The notes under the pieces: generated by a model
What the model saw: the letters and a program-made list of their open reading frames with translations, nothing else
Databases searched by the model: none
Told to the model about the DNA's origin: nothing
Source: Mucilaginibacter empetricola
Lineage (GTDB): Bacteria; Bacteroidota; Bacteroidia; Sphingobacteriales; Sphingobacteriaceae
NCBI RefSeq assembly: GCF_024808665.1
Contig: NZ_JANUBZ010000003.1
Coordinates: 382,426 to 446,425, forward strand
Reading direction: 5' to 3'
DNA length: 64,000 nucleotides
Part shown: one piece after another, positions 16,266-26,103 of the stretch
Position numbering within the stretch: position 1 is the stretch's first letter
How the letters are laid out: each line of letters opens with the position of its first letter
Translations under genes and position numbers: made by a program

Positions 16266-18674
16266 ATGATCAAAAATTATTTAAAAACGGCATATCGCAG
16301 CCTCTTAAAAAACAAAGGCTTTACCATTTTAAATGTGTTGGGGTTATCTGTAGGGCTTGCAACCTGTTTACTTATTGTATTTTACGTAGTTGATGAATTA
16401 AGCTACGACCGATTCAATACCAAGGCCGACAGAATATATCGTATCTCAACAGATGCCAAGCTAAACGGTAATGCCGGCATCTACGCAACCTCCGAAGTAA
16501 CCTGGAATAACATACTAAAAACAAGTTTTCCTCAGGTAGAAAAGGTTGCCAGGTTGATAGATAAAAATGGATTATTCCTTTCGCCTCAGAAATTCTACAT
16601 TAAAAAGAATAATGCTGGTATTATAGAGCGAAATGTTGTTTTTACAGAATCATCAATATTTGATGTTTTTACATTGCCGATGATTGACGGTAAGCCGGCG
16701 CACGCACTCGACGAACCCAATACTGCCGTAATTACCGAAAGCACGGCGAAGAAATATTTTAACAAGGTTGATGTTACCGGCCTTACGCTCACCATAAATG
16801 ACACCAATACTTATAAAATAACCGGGGTAATTAAGGATATCCCGGAACAGTCGCATTTCCACTACGACTTTTTTTTATCTTTTTCGTCACGACCTGAGAG
16901 CAAGGCCACTGGCTGGGGATACGCAGGTTTGCATAATTATTTACTGTTGAAACCAGGTACCAATGTTGCTCAACTGGAAAAAGCGCTTACTGATATTGAT
17001 ATTAAAAACTCCTATAACCCATCAACCTGGACAACCGGCGACAATCACCTGCGCATGTTTTTAAAGCCACTGGCTGATATTCATCTTCGCGATACTGATG
17101 CGCAATATCCGCTGGAAAAAGGTGGGGACATTCAACATGTGTATATATTTTCGTTGGTTGCTATATTTATATTACTCATTGCCTGCGTTAACTTTATGAA
17201 CCTGGCGACCGCACGATCATCAAACCGTGCAAAAGAGGTTGGGGTACGCAAAGTGTTAGGTTCGGCGCGCAAATATCTGGTGGCCCAGTTTTTAACCGAA
17301 TCGGTTTTAGTTACACTGCTGTCTGCCGTTATTGCGGTAGTTTTGGCGTTTATGTTGTTGCCATTGTTTAATCAAATGGCCGATAAACAGCTGGTTGTTA
17401 CCCCACAGGTAATAGCCTGGCTTATTCCTTCGCTGCTCATCATTGTTTTGGTGGTGGGCTTTCTGGCTGGCTCTTACCCGGCGCTGTATCTTTCATCGTT
17501 CCAACCCATAGCAGTATTAAAAGGAAAAATCTCTGCCGGATTTAAAGGTGGCTTTTTGAGGAGTTTTTTAGTGGTCTTCCAGTTCTCCATCTCTATATTC
17601 CTGATAATTGGTACACTGGTAATTTATAATCAGTTGAACTATATTCAAAATAAAAATCTTGGCTTTGATCGTAATCAGGTGCTGGTTATTAAAAACACCA
17701 ATGTATTGGGTAAGCGGGCAAAGATTTTGAAAAATGAGCTCAAGCAATTGCCGGGAGTGGCAAATGCTACCATGTCATCTTATCAGCCAACCGGCGATGA
17801 AAGTCTTAAGACAGGGCTATTTCCGCATAGCAAAATTGATATTAAAGAAGATATTTTAACAGAGTTTTGGTCGGTAGATGAAGATTTTATTAATACGATG
17901 GGTCTCCATCTTATTAGCGGGCGCAACTTCTCGAAGGATATGTCGTCAGACACTGCCGGCATGATTGTAAATGAAGCGTTTGCACGGAAGTATGGACAGT
18001 TGGATCCCTTAAACAAAAATGTTTTTCGTGATTCGTATGGCTTACAGCAGTACCATATTGTTGGCGTAGTGAAAGATTTCAATTTTGCGTCGTTAAAGGA
18101 TAATATAGGACCATTGGCGATGGTGTATGATACTGATAACGGCGCCATTAGTGTAAAACTTCATTCTGCCAACCTAACTGCTTTAATGACACAGATTGAA
18201 GCGCGATGGAAAGATTTATCACCGGGGCAGGCGTTTACCTATTCATTTATGGATCAGGATTTTGATGCCACTTATCGTACAGAGCAGCGCTTTGGTTCTA
18301 TGTTTATATCCTTTAGCACATTGGCTATTATCATAGCCTGTTTAGGACTATTTGGCCTGGCAGCCTATGCTGCTGAACAGCGCACCAAAGAAATAGGTAT
18401 CCGTAAAGTTTTAGGTGCCAATATATCAACCATTGTTGGCATGCTTTCGATGGATTTTATCAAACTGGTGTTCATATCCATATTAATTGCCACGCCAGTA
18501 GCCTGGTGGGTAATGCAAAAATGGCTGCAGGATTTTGCATACCGTACTAGCATTCACTGGTACGTTTTAGCTGCTGCGGGCCTTACGGCGATTGTAATAG
18601 CGTTTATTACCATCAGTTTTCAATCAATAAAAGCAGCTTTGAGTAATCCTATTAATAGTTTGAGAAGTGAGTAG
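16266..18674 (+). CDS. ABC permease 2
   Basis: An 802-residue paralogue, 42 bp after permease 1. Closest in the cluster by eye to permease 4: both have ATCLLIVFYVxDELSYDR at the first helix, ARKYLxAQFLTES after coupling loop 1, and LRSFLVVFQFSISI at the fourth helix of the set. Coupling loops are NRAKEVGVRKVLGSA and QRTKEIGIRKVLGAN; the tail NPINSLRSE has Asn for the usual Lys. The periplasmic domains share little with permease 1 beyond scattered family positions such as a YRI segment and the VVKDFNF strand. The separation of sisters 2 and 4 by permease 3 suggests duplication followed by insertion or a two-gene duplication. Confidence 0.92.
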   Translation: MIKNYLKTAYRSLLKNKGFTILNVLGLSVGLATCLLIVFYVVDELSYDRFNTKADRIYRISTDAKLNGNAGIYATSEVTWNNILKTSFPQVEKVARLIDKNGLFLSPQKFYIKKNNAGIIERNVVFTESSIFDVFTLPMIDGKPAHALDEPNTAVITESTAKKYFNKVDVTGLTLTINDTNTYKITGVIKDIPEQSHFHYDFFLSFSSRPESKATGWGYAGLHNYLLLKPGTNVAQLEKALTDIDIKNSYNPSTWTTGDNHLRMFLKPLADIHLRDTDAQYPLEKGGDIQHVYIFSLVAIFILLIACVNFMNLATARSSNRAKEVGVRKVLGSARKYLVAQFLTESVLVTLLSAVIAVVLAFMLLPLFNQMADKQLVVTPQVIAWLIPSLLIIVLVVGFLAGSYPALYLSSFQPIAVLKGKISAGFKGGFLRSFLVVFQFSISIFLIIGTLVIYNQLNYIQNKNLGFDRNQVLVIKNTNVLGKRAKILKNELKQLPGVANATMSSYQPTGDESLKTGLFPHSKIDIKEDILTEFWSVDEDFINTMGLHLISGRNFSKDMSSDTAGMIVNEAFARKYGQLDPLNKNVFRDSYGLQQYHIVGVVKDFNFASLKDNIGPLAMVYDTDNGAISVKLHSANLTALMTQIEARWKDLSPGQAFTYSFMDQDFDATYRTEQRFGSMFISFSTLAIIIACLGLFGLAAYAAEQRTKEIGIRKVLGANISTIVGMLSMDFIKLVFISILIATPVAWWVMQKWLQDFAYRTSIHWYVLAAAGLTAIVIAFITISFQSIKAALSNPINSLRSE

Positions 18675-18752
18675 GTTGAGTCCGTTTTCTTTGACGACGG
18701 ACTTAGATGAGGTAATAGTAATACAACCAATGAACCATTAAATTCAAAAGAT

Positions 18753-21110
18753 ATGTTCAAGAACTATGTGATCATCGCATTCAGAAATATCAGGCGCAAT
18801 TTGAGTTATGCCTTTTTGAATGTTTTTGGCCTTACCCTTGGTATTGCCGCTTGTCTGGTTATATTTTTGATAGTTAGAAATGAGCTTAATTACGATGATT
18901 ATAGTAAAGCCAACCGGACTTACCGGGTAACGCTGAATGCTATCGATTTTAATTCGGATGTATCACTGGCGGTTGCGCCTGCTATGCGGGCGGACTTTCC
19001 GGAATTGGAACAGGTATCGCAGGTAATGTATAGTCACGAGGTGATGGTTAAGGTGAATAATAATCGCTTTCGCGAAAATGACTTTGCCTTTGCCGATGAA
19101 CACTTGCCCGCAATATTCAATTTTCAATGGATCAGTGGTGATCCTAAAACGGCCCTTAAAGAACCAAACAGTATTGTTCTTACCGAGAGCCTTGCCAAAA
19201 AATATTACGGAGATAAAAACCCTATGGGCGAGGTGATTAATATTGAGAACCAGATAAATGCTAAAGTTACCGGCGTTATAAAAGATCTTCCAGGTAACAG
19301 AAGTCTGCCTTTGCAATTAGTGGTATCGTTAGAGACTATAAAAAAGCAACTTAAAGAGGGGATGGCTAATTTTTGGGATATTGGTGGTGGATATTTTACA
19401 TTTATTTTGCTGCCGCCGCACTACTCCTTGCAACAAATTCAACGTAAAATACCGGCGTTTCTTCACAAAAACTGGGGATTAAATCCTAAAGAGGTCCGGC
19501 TACCGCTGCAGCCACTTAAGGCTATCCATTTTGATCAACGCTATATCAATAACACCATAACGCCAACATCCAAGGATACCTATTATGCGCTGTTTGGCGT
19601 GGCGCTACTTATTATTATTACGGCCTGTATCAACTTTATTAATCTGGCTACTGCCCAAGCCATTAAAAGGGCCAAAGAGGTTGGGGTACGTAAAGTGTTA
19701 GGTGCTCATAGGTCGCAGTTGATTAAGCAGTTTATGGGTGAAACAACCATATTGATATTGATTGCTTTGTTTTTAGGGGTTGTTATCGCATCGTTGTTTT
19801 TGTCGGAAGCCGGTAATTGGTTGAACATAAAAATTGATGCCCATGAACTTAAACAACCATTGGTAGTAGGCGTTATAGCCGGACTAACCGTATTGGTTAT
19901 TCTATTGGCAGGTTTGTATCCGGCTTTCGTTCAGTCGGCTTATCAGCCTATCGAGTCATTAAAAAATAGTACCGGAACGCCTGCAAAAGGCTTTACATTA
20001 CGAAAAGGCCTGGTAGTCGCTCAATTTGCCATTTCCCAGATCCTGATAGTTGGCACTTTGGTTGTCGCCCATCAAATGGACTATTTTCAAAACCAGGATT
20101 TAGGTTTTAACAAGGATGCCATCATTTCATTCAATATCCCCAATCAGACAAAAAAAGCTGTTTTGACACATTATCTTGTCAATAACCCTGGTGTAAAACA
20201 AGTCGCATTTTCCTCGGGAGCGCCGTCATATAATACCAGTTTCGCCGGATTTAGCGCACCAGACCATGGCATAACTAAAGATGATGTAACTGAAATAAAG
20301 TTTGTTGATGAAAACTTTACTGACATGTTCGGCTTGAAAATGCTGGCGGGGCAAAAAATAAGCAAAGTTGATCCAAAAGATACGGTCCAAAACATTGTTG
20401 CCAATGAAACGCTGATCCACAAAGTTGGCATTATGGACCCCGAAAAAGCAATTGGACAACATATTATGATGAACGGCAGACGGGCAAATATCATTGGCGT
20501 AATGCAGGACTTTCAAAGTGAATCAAAACATAAAAAAAGACGTGCATGTGTGTTGATGTATTATGCAGATGCATTTTTTATGGTAAATGTAAAATTGCAG
20601 CCAGCGGCGATGAGTAGTACTATTGAGAATATAAATAAAACGTGGTCGGCATTATTCCCTGATAATTTATTCGAGTATCAATTTCTTGACGAGCATATCG
20701 CCTCATTTTATACACAGGAGCAAAAAGTATACACCGCTTTCAGGCTTTTTTCGTCAATAGCTATATTAATTGGCTGTTTGGGATTATACGGATTGATCTC
20801 ATTTGCTGCAGCCCAGCGTACCCGCGAAGTAGGAATCAGAAAAGTATTAGGAGCGCCATTGCTAAGTATTGTGGGTTTATTCTCAAAAGAATTTATATTG
20901 CTTATCGCTATTGCGTTTTTTATAGCTGCCCCGGTTGGTTTTTATGCCATGCATAACTGGTTGCAGAATTATGCCTATCACGTTAATATTGGTACAGGCA
21001 CATTTTTAATTGCTATAGCAGCGTCAATTGTAATTGCGGCTATTACCATATCATATCAAACTATAAAAGCGGCGTTAGTTAACCCGGTAAAAAGTTTAAG
21101 AAGCGAATAA
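18753..21110 (+). CDS. ABC permease 3
   Basis: A 785-residue paralogue, the shortest of the set. It belongs with permease 9 rather than with its direct neighbours: both read NFINL(A/S)TAQ before coupling loop 1, QFAISQ(I/L)LI at the mid helix, and LGLYGL where most others have LGLFGL. Coupling loops are KRAKEVGVRKVLGAH and QRTREVGIRKVLGAP; the tail is NPVKSLRSE. The N-terminus starts MFKNYVIIAFRNIRRN instead of the usual MIKNYLK. The 78-bp upstream spacer has a short AGTCCG/CGGACT hairpin and the word CCAATGAACCATTAAA, which recurs in variant form before other permeases. Confidence 0.92.
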   Translation: MFKNYVIIAFRNIRRNLSYAFLNVFGLTLGIAACLVIFLIVRNELNYDDYSKANRTYRVTLNAIDFNSDVSLAVAPAMRADFPELEQVSQVMYSHEVMVKVNNNRFRENDFAFADEHLPAIFNFQWISGDPKTALKEPNSIVLTESLAKKYYGDKNPMGEVINIENQINAKVTGVIKDLPGNRSLPLQLVVSLETIKKQLKEGMANFWDIGGGYFTFILLPPHYSLQQIQRKIPAFLHKNWGLNPKEVRLPLQPLKAIHFDQRYINNTITPTSKDTYYALFGVALLIIITACINFINLATAQAIKRAKEVGVRKVLGAHRSQLIKQFMGETTILILIALFLGVVIASLFLSEAGNWLNIKIDAHELKQPLVVGVIAGLTVLVILLAGLYPAFVQSAYQPIESLKNSTGTPAKGFTLRKGLVVAQFAISQILIVGTLVVAHQMDYFQNQDLGFNKDAIISFNIPNQTKKAVLTHYLVNNPGVKQVAFSSGAPSYNTSFAGFSAPDHGITKDDVTEIKFVDENFTDMFGLKMLAGQKISKVDPKDTVQNIVANETLIHKVGIMDPEKAIGQHIMMNGRRANIIGVMQDFQSESKHKKRRACVLMYYADAFFMVNVKLQPAAMSSTIENINKTWSALFPDNLFEYQFLDEHIASFYTQEQKVYTAFRLFSSIAILIGCLGLYGLISFAAAQRTREVGIRKVLGAPLLSIVGLFSKEFILLIAIAFFIAAPVGFYAMHNWLQNYAYHVNIGTGTFLIAIAASIVIAAITISYQTIKAALVNPVKSLRSE

Positions 21111-21129
21111 ATAACGAAATTAAAATATC

Positions 21130-23553
21130 ATGATAAGAAACTACATCAAAATGGCTTTCCGCAGCCTGATGAAAAATAAAGGCTTTACTGTTATTAATGT
21201 GCTGGGACTTGCGCTGGGCCTGGCTACGTGCCTGCTTATTGTATTTTACGTGTTTGATGAATTAAGTTATGACAGATACAATGAAAAGGCAGATCGTATT
21301 TATCGTGTAAATGATGATATCAAATTTGGCGGAGTTAGTAATTCATACGCCGTATCGCCTGCACCCCTGGCAGCCGCTATGAAAGCCGATTTTCCAGAAA
21401 TTGAACAGACAGTTAGATTTAGGGAGAAAGGTGGTAGCCGGGTAAAAAAAGGCAATCAAAACATCCAGGAGGATATGATGATTTATGCCGATCCTTCTAT
21501 TTTTGATGTATTTACTTTGCCTATGATTGATGGCAACCCGGCAACTTCTTTAACTGAACCTCATTCTGTTGTAGTTACCGAGAAGATTGCCCAAAAGTAT
21601 TTTAACAGAACTAATGTTGTGGGAGAGGTATTAACCTTTAATGATACCGCTCAATATAAAATTACAGGAGTTATTAAAGATATTCCTCAACAATCACATT
21701 TTCGTTTTGATTTCTTTATCTCCATGCCAACACTTGGCGAGGCCAAAGACATTTCATGGTTCGATTCAAATTTTAACACTTATATATTGTTGAAATCCGG
21801 CGCCGATTCTAAAAAATTGGAAGCCAAGTTCAATGATTTTTATAAAATACACGCAGGGCCACAGTTGGAAAGTATTCTCCATTTAAACTTTGCAAAGTTT
21901 GAGCAAGCTGGTAACTATATCCGTATTAATTTAATTCCGGTAAAAAAAATACACCTCTACTCAAACCGGGTTGCCGAATTTGACGCCAACGGCAACATTG
22001 ACTATGTTTATACGTTTTCGGCAATAGCAATTTTTATATTGTTGATTGCTTGTGTAAATTTCATGAACCTTTCAACCGCAAGGTCAGCAAACCGGGCACG
22101 TGAGGTTGGTGTTCGCAAAGTATTAGGCTCGGCTCGTAAATATCTTATTGCTCAGTTTTTAACAGAATCTATTATGGTTACCCTGTTAGGAGCTTTAATC
22201 GCGGTTTTTGCAGCCTGGGCTTTATTGCCATTGTTTAACCAGATGTCTGGTAAGGAGCTGATCATAACTCCTCAGATAGTAAGTTGGCTGGTGCCCGCAT
22301 TGTTTATCATCATCATAGTAATAGGTTGTTTGGCGGGTTCCTATCCGGCATTGTTTCTTTCTGGCTTTAATCCAATTGAAGTACTAAAAGGCAAACTGGC
22401 AAGCGGCTTTAAAGGTGGCTTGCTCCGTAGTTTTTTGGTGGTATTTCAATTCAGTATCTCTATAATTTTAATAATAGGCACCCTGGTTATCTACAATCAA
22501 TTAAAATTCATTCAGAATAAAGACCTCGGATATAATCGCGCTCATGTTTTAAGTGTAGGAAACATGGATGCTTTGGGCAGCAGTGCAACAACTTTTAAAC
22601 AGGAAGTAAAACAAATTGCCGGTGTAACAGATGCCAGCCTGGCCGAAGCTTTGCCTACGTGGAATTATGGTAATAGCACCTCATTTTTTAAAGATGAAAT
22701 ACCAGATCCTAAGAGAGCGTTACACACACAAATTTGGGGCATTGATGAAGATTATATCAATACCCTCGGAATGAAAGTTGTAAAGGGAAGGAATTTCTCG
22801 AAAGATATGCTTACAGATTCATCAGGATTGATTATTAATGAAGCAGCAGAAAAAATACTGGCCTATTCCGATCCCCTCAATCAAAAAGTGTATGTTCCTA
22901 AGGATAACCTGGTTAAAAACTTCAGCGCATATCACATTATTGGCGTGGTAAAAGATTTTAACTTCAAGTCGCTTAGGTTAAATGTTACGCCCTTGGTTTT
23001 TAGGCTCAATGGCGCCAAAGGTGCTTTTTGTGTGCGTGTTAATTCTGCCAATATCCCTGCATTGTTAGCCCAAATTAAAAAAAGGTGGACAGATCTGGCG
23101 CCTAATCATCAGTTTGATTATTCGTTTTTAGATCAACAATTTGATTCCCTTTATCGTTCTGAGCAACGCATCGGAACCATCTTCATTGCGTTTACTTCAT
23201 TGGCAATAATTATAGCTTGTCTTGGCCTTTTTGGTCTGGCGGTTTATGCAGCAGAGCAACGCACCAAAGAAATTGGCATCAGGAAAATTTTAGGAGCCGA
23301 TATGTCAACCATAGTCGGTATGTTATCAAAAGATTTTATAAAGCTGGTGGGTATTGCTATCCTTATAGGTTCGCCAATAGCTTGGTGGGGCATGAAACAA
23401 TGGTTACAAGGCTTTGCTTATCGTCAAAATATTCAATGGTGGGAAATGGCCCTGGCAGGATTAACGGCAGTAGTTATTGCTTTCATTACCATAAGTTTTC
23501 AATCTATCAAAGCAGCATTAACTAACCCTGTAAACAGCTTGAGGAGCGAATAA
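21130..23553 (+). CDS. ABC permease 4
   Basis: An 807-residue sister of permease 2, starting only 19 bp after permease 3, so it must be co-transcribed with it. Shared sister features include KNKGFT at the N-terminus, LFTLPMIDG-like DVFTLPMIDG in the first periplasmic domain, LPLFNQM at the third helix and LGFIQNK-type KFIQNKDLG. Coupling loops are NRAREVGVRKVLGSA and QRTKEIGIRKILGAD; the tail NPVNSLRSE again carries Asn, like permease 2. The periplasmic domains have diverged more than the helices, as expected if this pair changed substrate or partner after duplication. Confidence 0.92.
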   Translation: MIRNYIKMAFRSLMKNKGFTVINVLGLALGLATCLLIVFYVFDELSYDRYNEKADRIYRVNDDIKFGGVSNSYAVSPAPLAAAMKADFPEIEQTVRFREKGGSRVKKGNQNIQEDMMIYADPSIFDVFTLPMIDGNPATSLTEPHSVVVTEKIAQKYFNRTNVVGEVLTFNDTAQYKITGVIKDIPQQSHFRFDFFISMPTLGEAKDISWFDSNFNTYILLKSGADSKKLEAKFNDFYKIHAGPQLESILHLNFAKFEQAGNYIRINLIPVKKIHLYSNRVAEFDANGNIDYVYTFSAIAIFILLIACVNFMNLSTARSANRAREVGVRKVLGSARKYLIAQFLTESIMVTLLGALIAVFAAWALLPLFNQMSGKELIITPQIVSWLVPALFIIIIVIGCLAGSYPALFLSGFNPIEVLKGKLASGFKGGLLRSFLVVFQFSISIILIIGTLVIYNQLKFIQNKDLGYNRAHVLSVGNMDALGSSATTFKQEVKQIAGVTDASLAEALPTWNYGNSTSFFKDEIPDPKRALHTQIWGIDEDYINTLGMKVVKGRNFSKDMLTDSSGLIINEAAEKILAYSDPLNQKVYVPKDNLVKNFSAYHIIGVVKDFNFKSLRLNVTPLVFRLNGAKGAFCVRVNSANIPALLAQIKKRWTDLAPNHQFDYSFLDQQFDSLYRSEQRIGTIFIAFTSLAIIIACLGLFGLAVYAAEQRTKEIGIRKILGADMSTIVGMLSKDFIKLVGIAILIGSPIAWWGMKQWLQGFAYRQNIQWWEMALAGLTAVVIAFITISFQSIKAALTNPVNSLRSE

Positions 23554-23651
23554 GTGGCCAGTATTTAATTTATTTAAATGTTTCTCTGATGCAACCTAAA
23601 CGCTAAAATAATAGTCTTATAAATATTTGGTACTACTCTAAAATTTCACTT

Positions 23652-26018
23652 ATGATAAAAAATTATCTTAAAATAGCATGGCGTAATCTCAGAAAGAATC
23701 GCCTTTATAGTATTATCAATATTGGCGGCCTCGGTATTGGCATGGCAATAAGTTTCATGCTGCTTCTTTATGTTTATAATGAGTTTAGTTTCGATAAATT
23801 TAACACCAATAATGATCGGCTTTATCGTGTTTTAAGAAATCAGCCGAGTAATGGTGATATTATAACCAATTCGGCAACACCGGTTCCGCTTGCGCCTGCT
23901 TTGATTAAAGACTTTCCGGAAATTGACAATGTTGCGAGGGCCAACTGGGCAGATGAAAACTTAATAAATTACAATAATAAGGCTTTAAAGATAAGGACGA
24001 TGGCGGCAGACCCATCGTTGTTAAACATGTTTAGCTTTAATTTCGTGTACGGCAGCAAGCAAAATGCGCTGTCAGACATTTCATCAATTGTGTTAACTCA
24101 ATCTGGTGCAAAGGCCATTTTCGGCGATGTAAACCCTGTTGGACAAATTGTTAAGTTCAATAATCAATACCCGCTAAAAGTAAGCGCAGTAATAAGTGAT
24201 AACCCTTCTAATTCCTCATTTGATTTTAAAGCGCTGATATCCTGGCAAACACTATCTGCCGAAGAAAAATGGATCAAAGATTCTGGTTGGGGGAATTATA
24301 GCTTCTTTACCTATGTAATGTTAAAACCAGGAGCATCACTTGATGCACTTAAGCCAAAACTGGCAAGCGTTGTTGCAAAATACGATCCCCATAATAAAGA
24401 GAATAAGTTATTTCTTTATCCATACGCTAAATTTCATTTGTACAGTGATTTTAAAAATGGAGTTAATACAGGCGGTAGTATAGAATATGTGCGTTTATTT
24501 TTAATGTTAGCGATAGGCATTCTTTTGATTGCCTGCATTAATTTTATGAACCTTTCTACGGCCCGTTCTGAACGGCGTTCGCGCGAAGTAGGGGTTCGAA
24601 AAGCAATTGGTGCACGTCGGTTTTCGTTGATATTGCAATTCATGGGCGAATCACTGCTGATGGCTTTTACTGCATTTTTATTTTCGCTAATACTTATGGT
24701 GATATTGATTCCTGTTTTTAGCAATATCATCAATATAAAACTTAGCATTCCATACCAAAACGTTTTTGCATGGCTATCGGCCTTAGGTGTAACATTGCTT
24801 ACAGGCTTGCTGGCAGGTAGCTATCCGGCTCTTTTTCTGTCGTCTTTTAGTCCGGTTAAGGTGCTTAAAGGGCAAATAGTGAACGCTAAATCAAGCGTGG
24901 CGCCACGTAAGATACTGGTGATTTTACAGTTTAGCTTTGCCATTTGTTTAATTATCTCGAGCACCTTTATTTATAAACAGATCAACTATATCAAAAACAA
25001 GCCGGTTGGTTATAATCGTAACGGCCTTGTTGAAATGCCGGTTGAAGGCAGTATGGTAAAAAGATTTGAAAATTTCAGACAGGATGCTATTAATGCAGGT
25101 GCTATTACTGAAGGGGCAATGACTTCGGGCAGTATTACTAATAACGGAAGCAGTTCGTGGGGTATTACCTGGCAGGGCCAACTCCCTGGCGAAGATAAAT
25201 TACCTATAGACCAGATTGCCGTTACCTATCATTTTATTAATACATATGGATTGAAACTCGCTGAAGGCCGCGATTTTTCTGTTGAATACCCATCCGACTC
25301 TGCGGCAATTATACTCAACCAGGCAGCGGTAAAATTAATGCGTTTTAAGGAACCTTTAGGGCAAATTGTAAAGTTCCAGGATAAAAATTGCAAAGTGGTT
25401 GGCGTTGTTGAAAATTTTGTTTGGGGTTCGCCGTATGAACCTGTTAAACCTGCCATTATAGGGTTTATTAAGGACTGGACAGGCAGTATTGCCCTTAGAC
25501 TAAATCCATCTAAGCCAATAACCGGCAGTTTGGCTACTTTGCAAACCATCTATAAAAAATATAACCCCGATTATCCTTTTGAATATAAGTTTACTGACGA
25601 GTCATTCGCCAGGAAGTTTAACCAGGAAAAATTGTTGGGCACAATGGCAGCTGGTTTTACGGGCTTAGCAGTAGTAATATCGTGCCTGGGTCTGTTTGCT
25701 TTGGCTTCATTCTCTGCCGAACAACGCAAAAAGGAGATCGGAATTCGCAAAGTGTTGGGAGCTTCGGCGGGTAGTTTGTGGTTTAATTTATCGCAGGAAT
25801 TTATAAGGTTGGTGATGGTATCGTTTCTTATCGGCTCGGCCGTCAGCTTATATTATATGCATCAATGGTTGGCTCATTTTACCTATCACACTGATCTCAG
25901 CCCGTGGGTATTTTTAGTTACCATGATCATCAGCTTAACTATTTGCCTTATTACTGTTAGCTGGCAGGCTGTTAAAGCGGCTCTCAGTAACCCGGTGCAC
26001 AGCTTGAAAAGCGAATAA
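23652..26018 (+). CDS. ABC permease 5
   Basis: A 788-residue paralogue. Coupling loop 1 is RRSREVGVRKAIGAR and loop 2 is QRKKEIGIRKVLGAS; the tail NPVHSLKSE differs from the common form at two positions. It resembles permease 6 at the helix after the first half (NKPVGYNRNG against NKDIGYNKSN) and in the LKSE ending, so these two neighbours may be a recent pair. The 98-bp spacer upstream contains TTTGGTA at about 23628, but no copy of the 40-bp repeat lies upstream of it, so I do not call a separate promoter. Confidence 0.92.
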   Translation: MIKNYLKIAWRNLRKNRLYSIINIGGLGIGMAISFMLLLYVYNEFSFDKFNTNNDRLYRVLRNQPSNGDIITNSATPVPLAPALIKDFPEIDNVARANWADENLINYNNKALKIRTMAADPSLLNMFSFNFVYGSKQNALSDISSIVLTQSGAKAIFGDVNPVGQIVKFNNQYPLKVSAVISDNPSNSSFDFKALISWQTLSAEEKWIKDSGWGNYSFFTYVMLKPGASLDALKPKLASVVAKYDPHNKENKLFLYPYAKFHLYSDFKNGVNTGGSIEYVRLFLMLAIGILLIACINFMNLSTARSERRSREVGVRKAIGARRFSLILQFMGESLLMAFTAFLFSLILMVILIPVFSNIINIKLSIPYQNVFAWLSALGVTLLTGLLAGSYPALFLSSFSPVKVLKGQIVNAKSSVAPRKILVILQFSFAICLIISSTFIYKQINYIKNKPVGYNRNGLVEMPVEGSMVKRFENFRQDAINAGAITEGAMTSGSITNNGSSSWGITWQGQLPGEDKLPIDQIAVTYHFINTYGLKLAEGRDFSVEYPSDSAAIILNQAAVKLMRFKEPLGQIVKFQDKNCKVVGVVENFVWGSPYEPVKPAIIGFIKDWTGSIALRLNPSKPITGSLATLQTIYKKYNPDYPFEYKFTDESFARKFNQEKLLGTMAAGFTGLAVVISCLGLFALASFSAEQRKKEIGIRKVLGASAGSLWFNLSQEFIRLVMVSFLIGSAVSLYYMHQWLAHFTYHTDLSPWVFLVTMIISLTICLITVSWQAVKAALSNPVHSLKSE

Positions 26019-26103
26019 AATATCCAATTTTTAAAGAATTAGTCCACCAGGCAGTCAAAATGAGGCTGGTGAGCTGAGTAATAATTAAATGAACTAATAC
26101 ATC

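Noticed and set aside
23620..23651. TTTGGTACTAC before permease 5 as a fifth regulated promoter
   Set aside because: No 40-bp repeat is found about 92 bp upstream, where it would fall inside permease 4.
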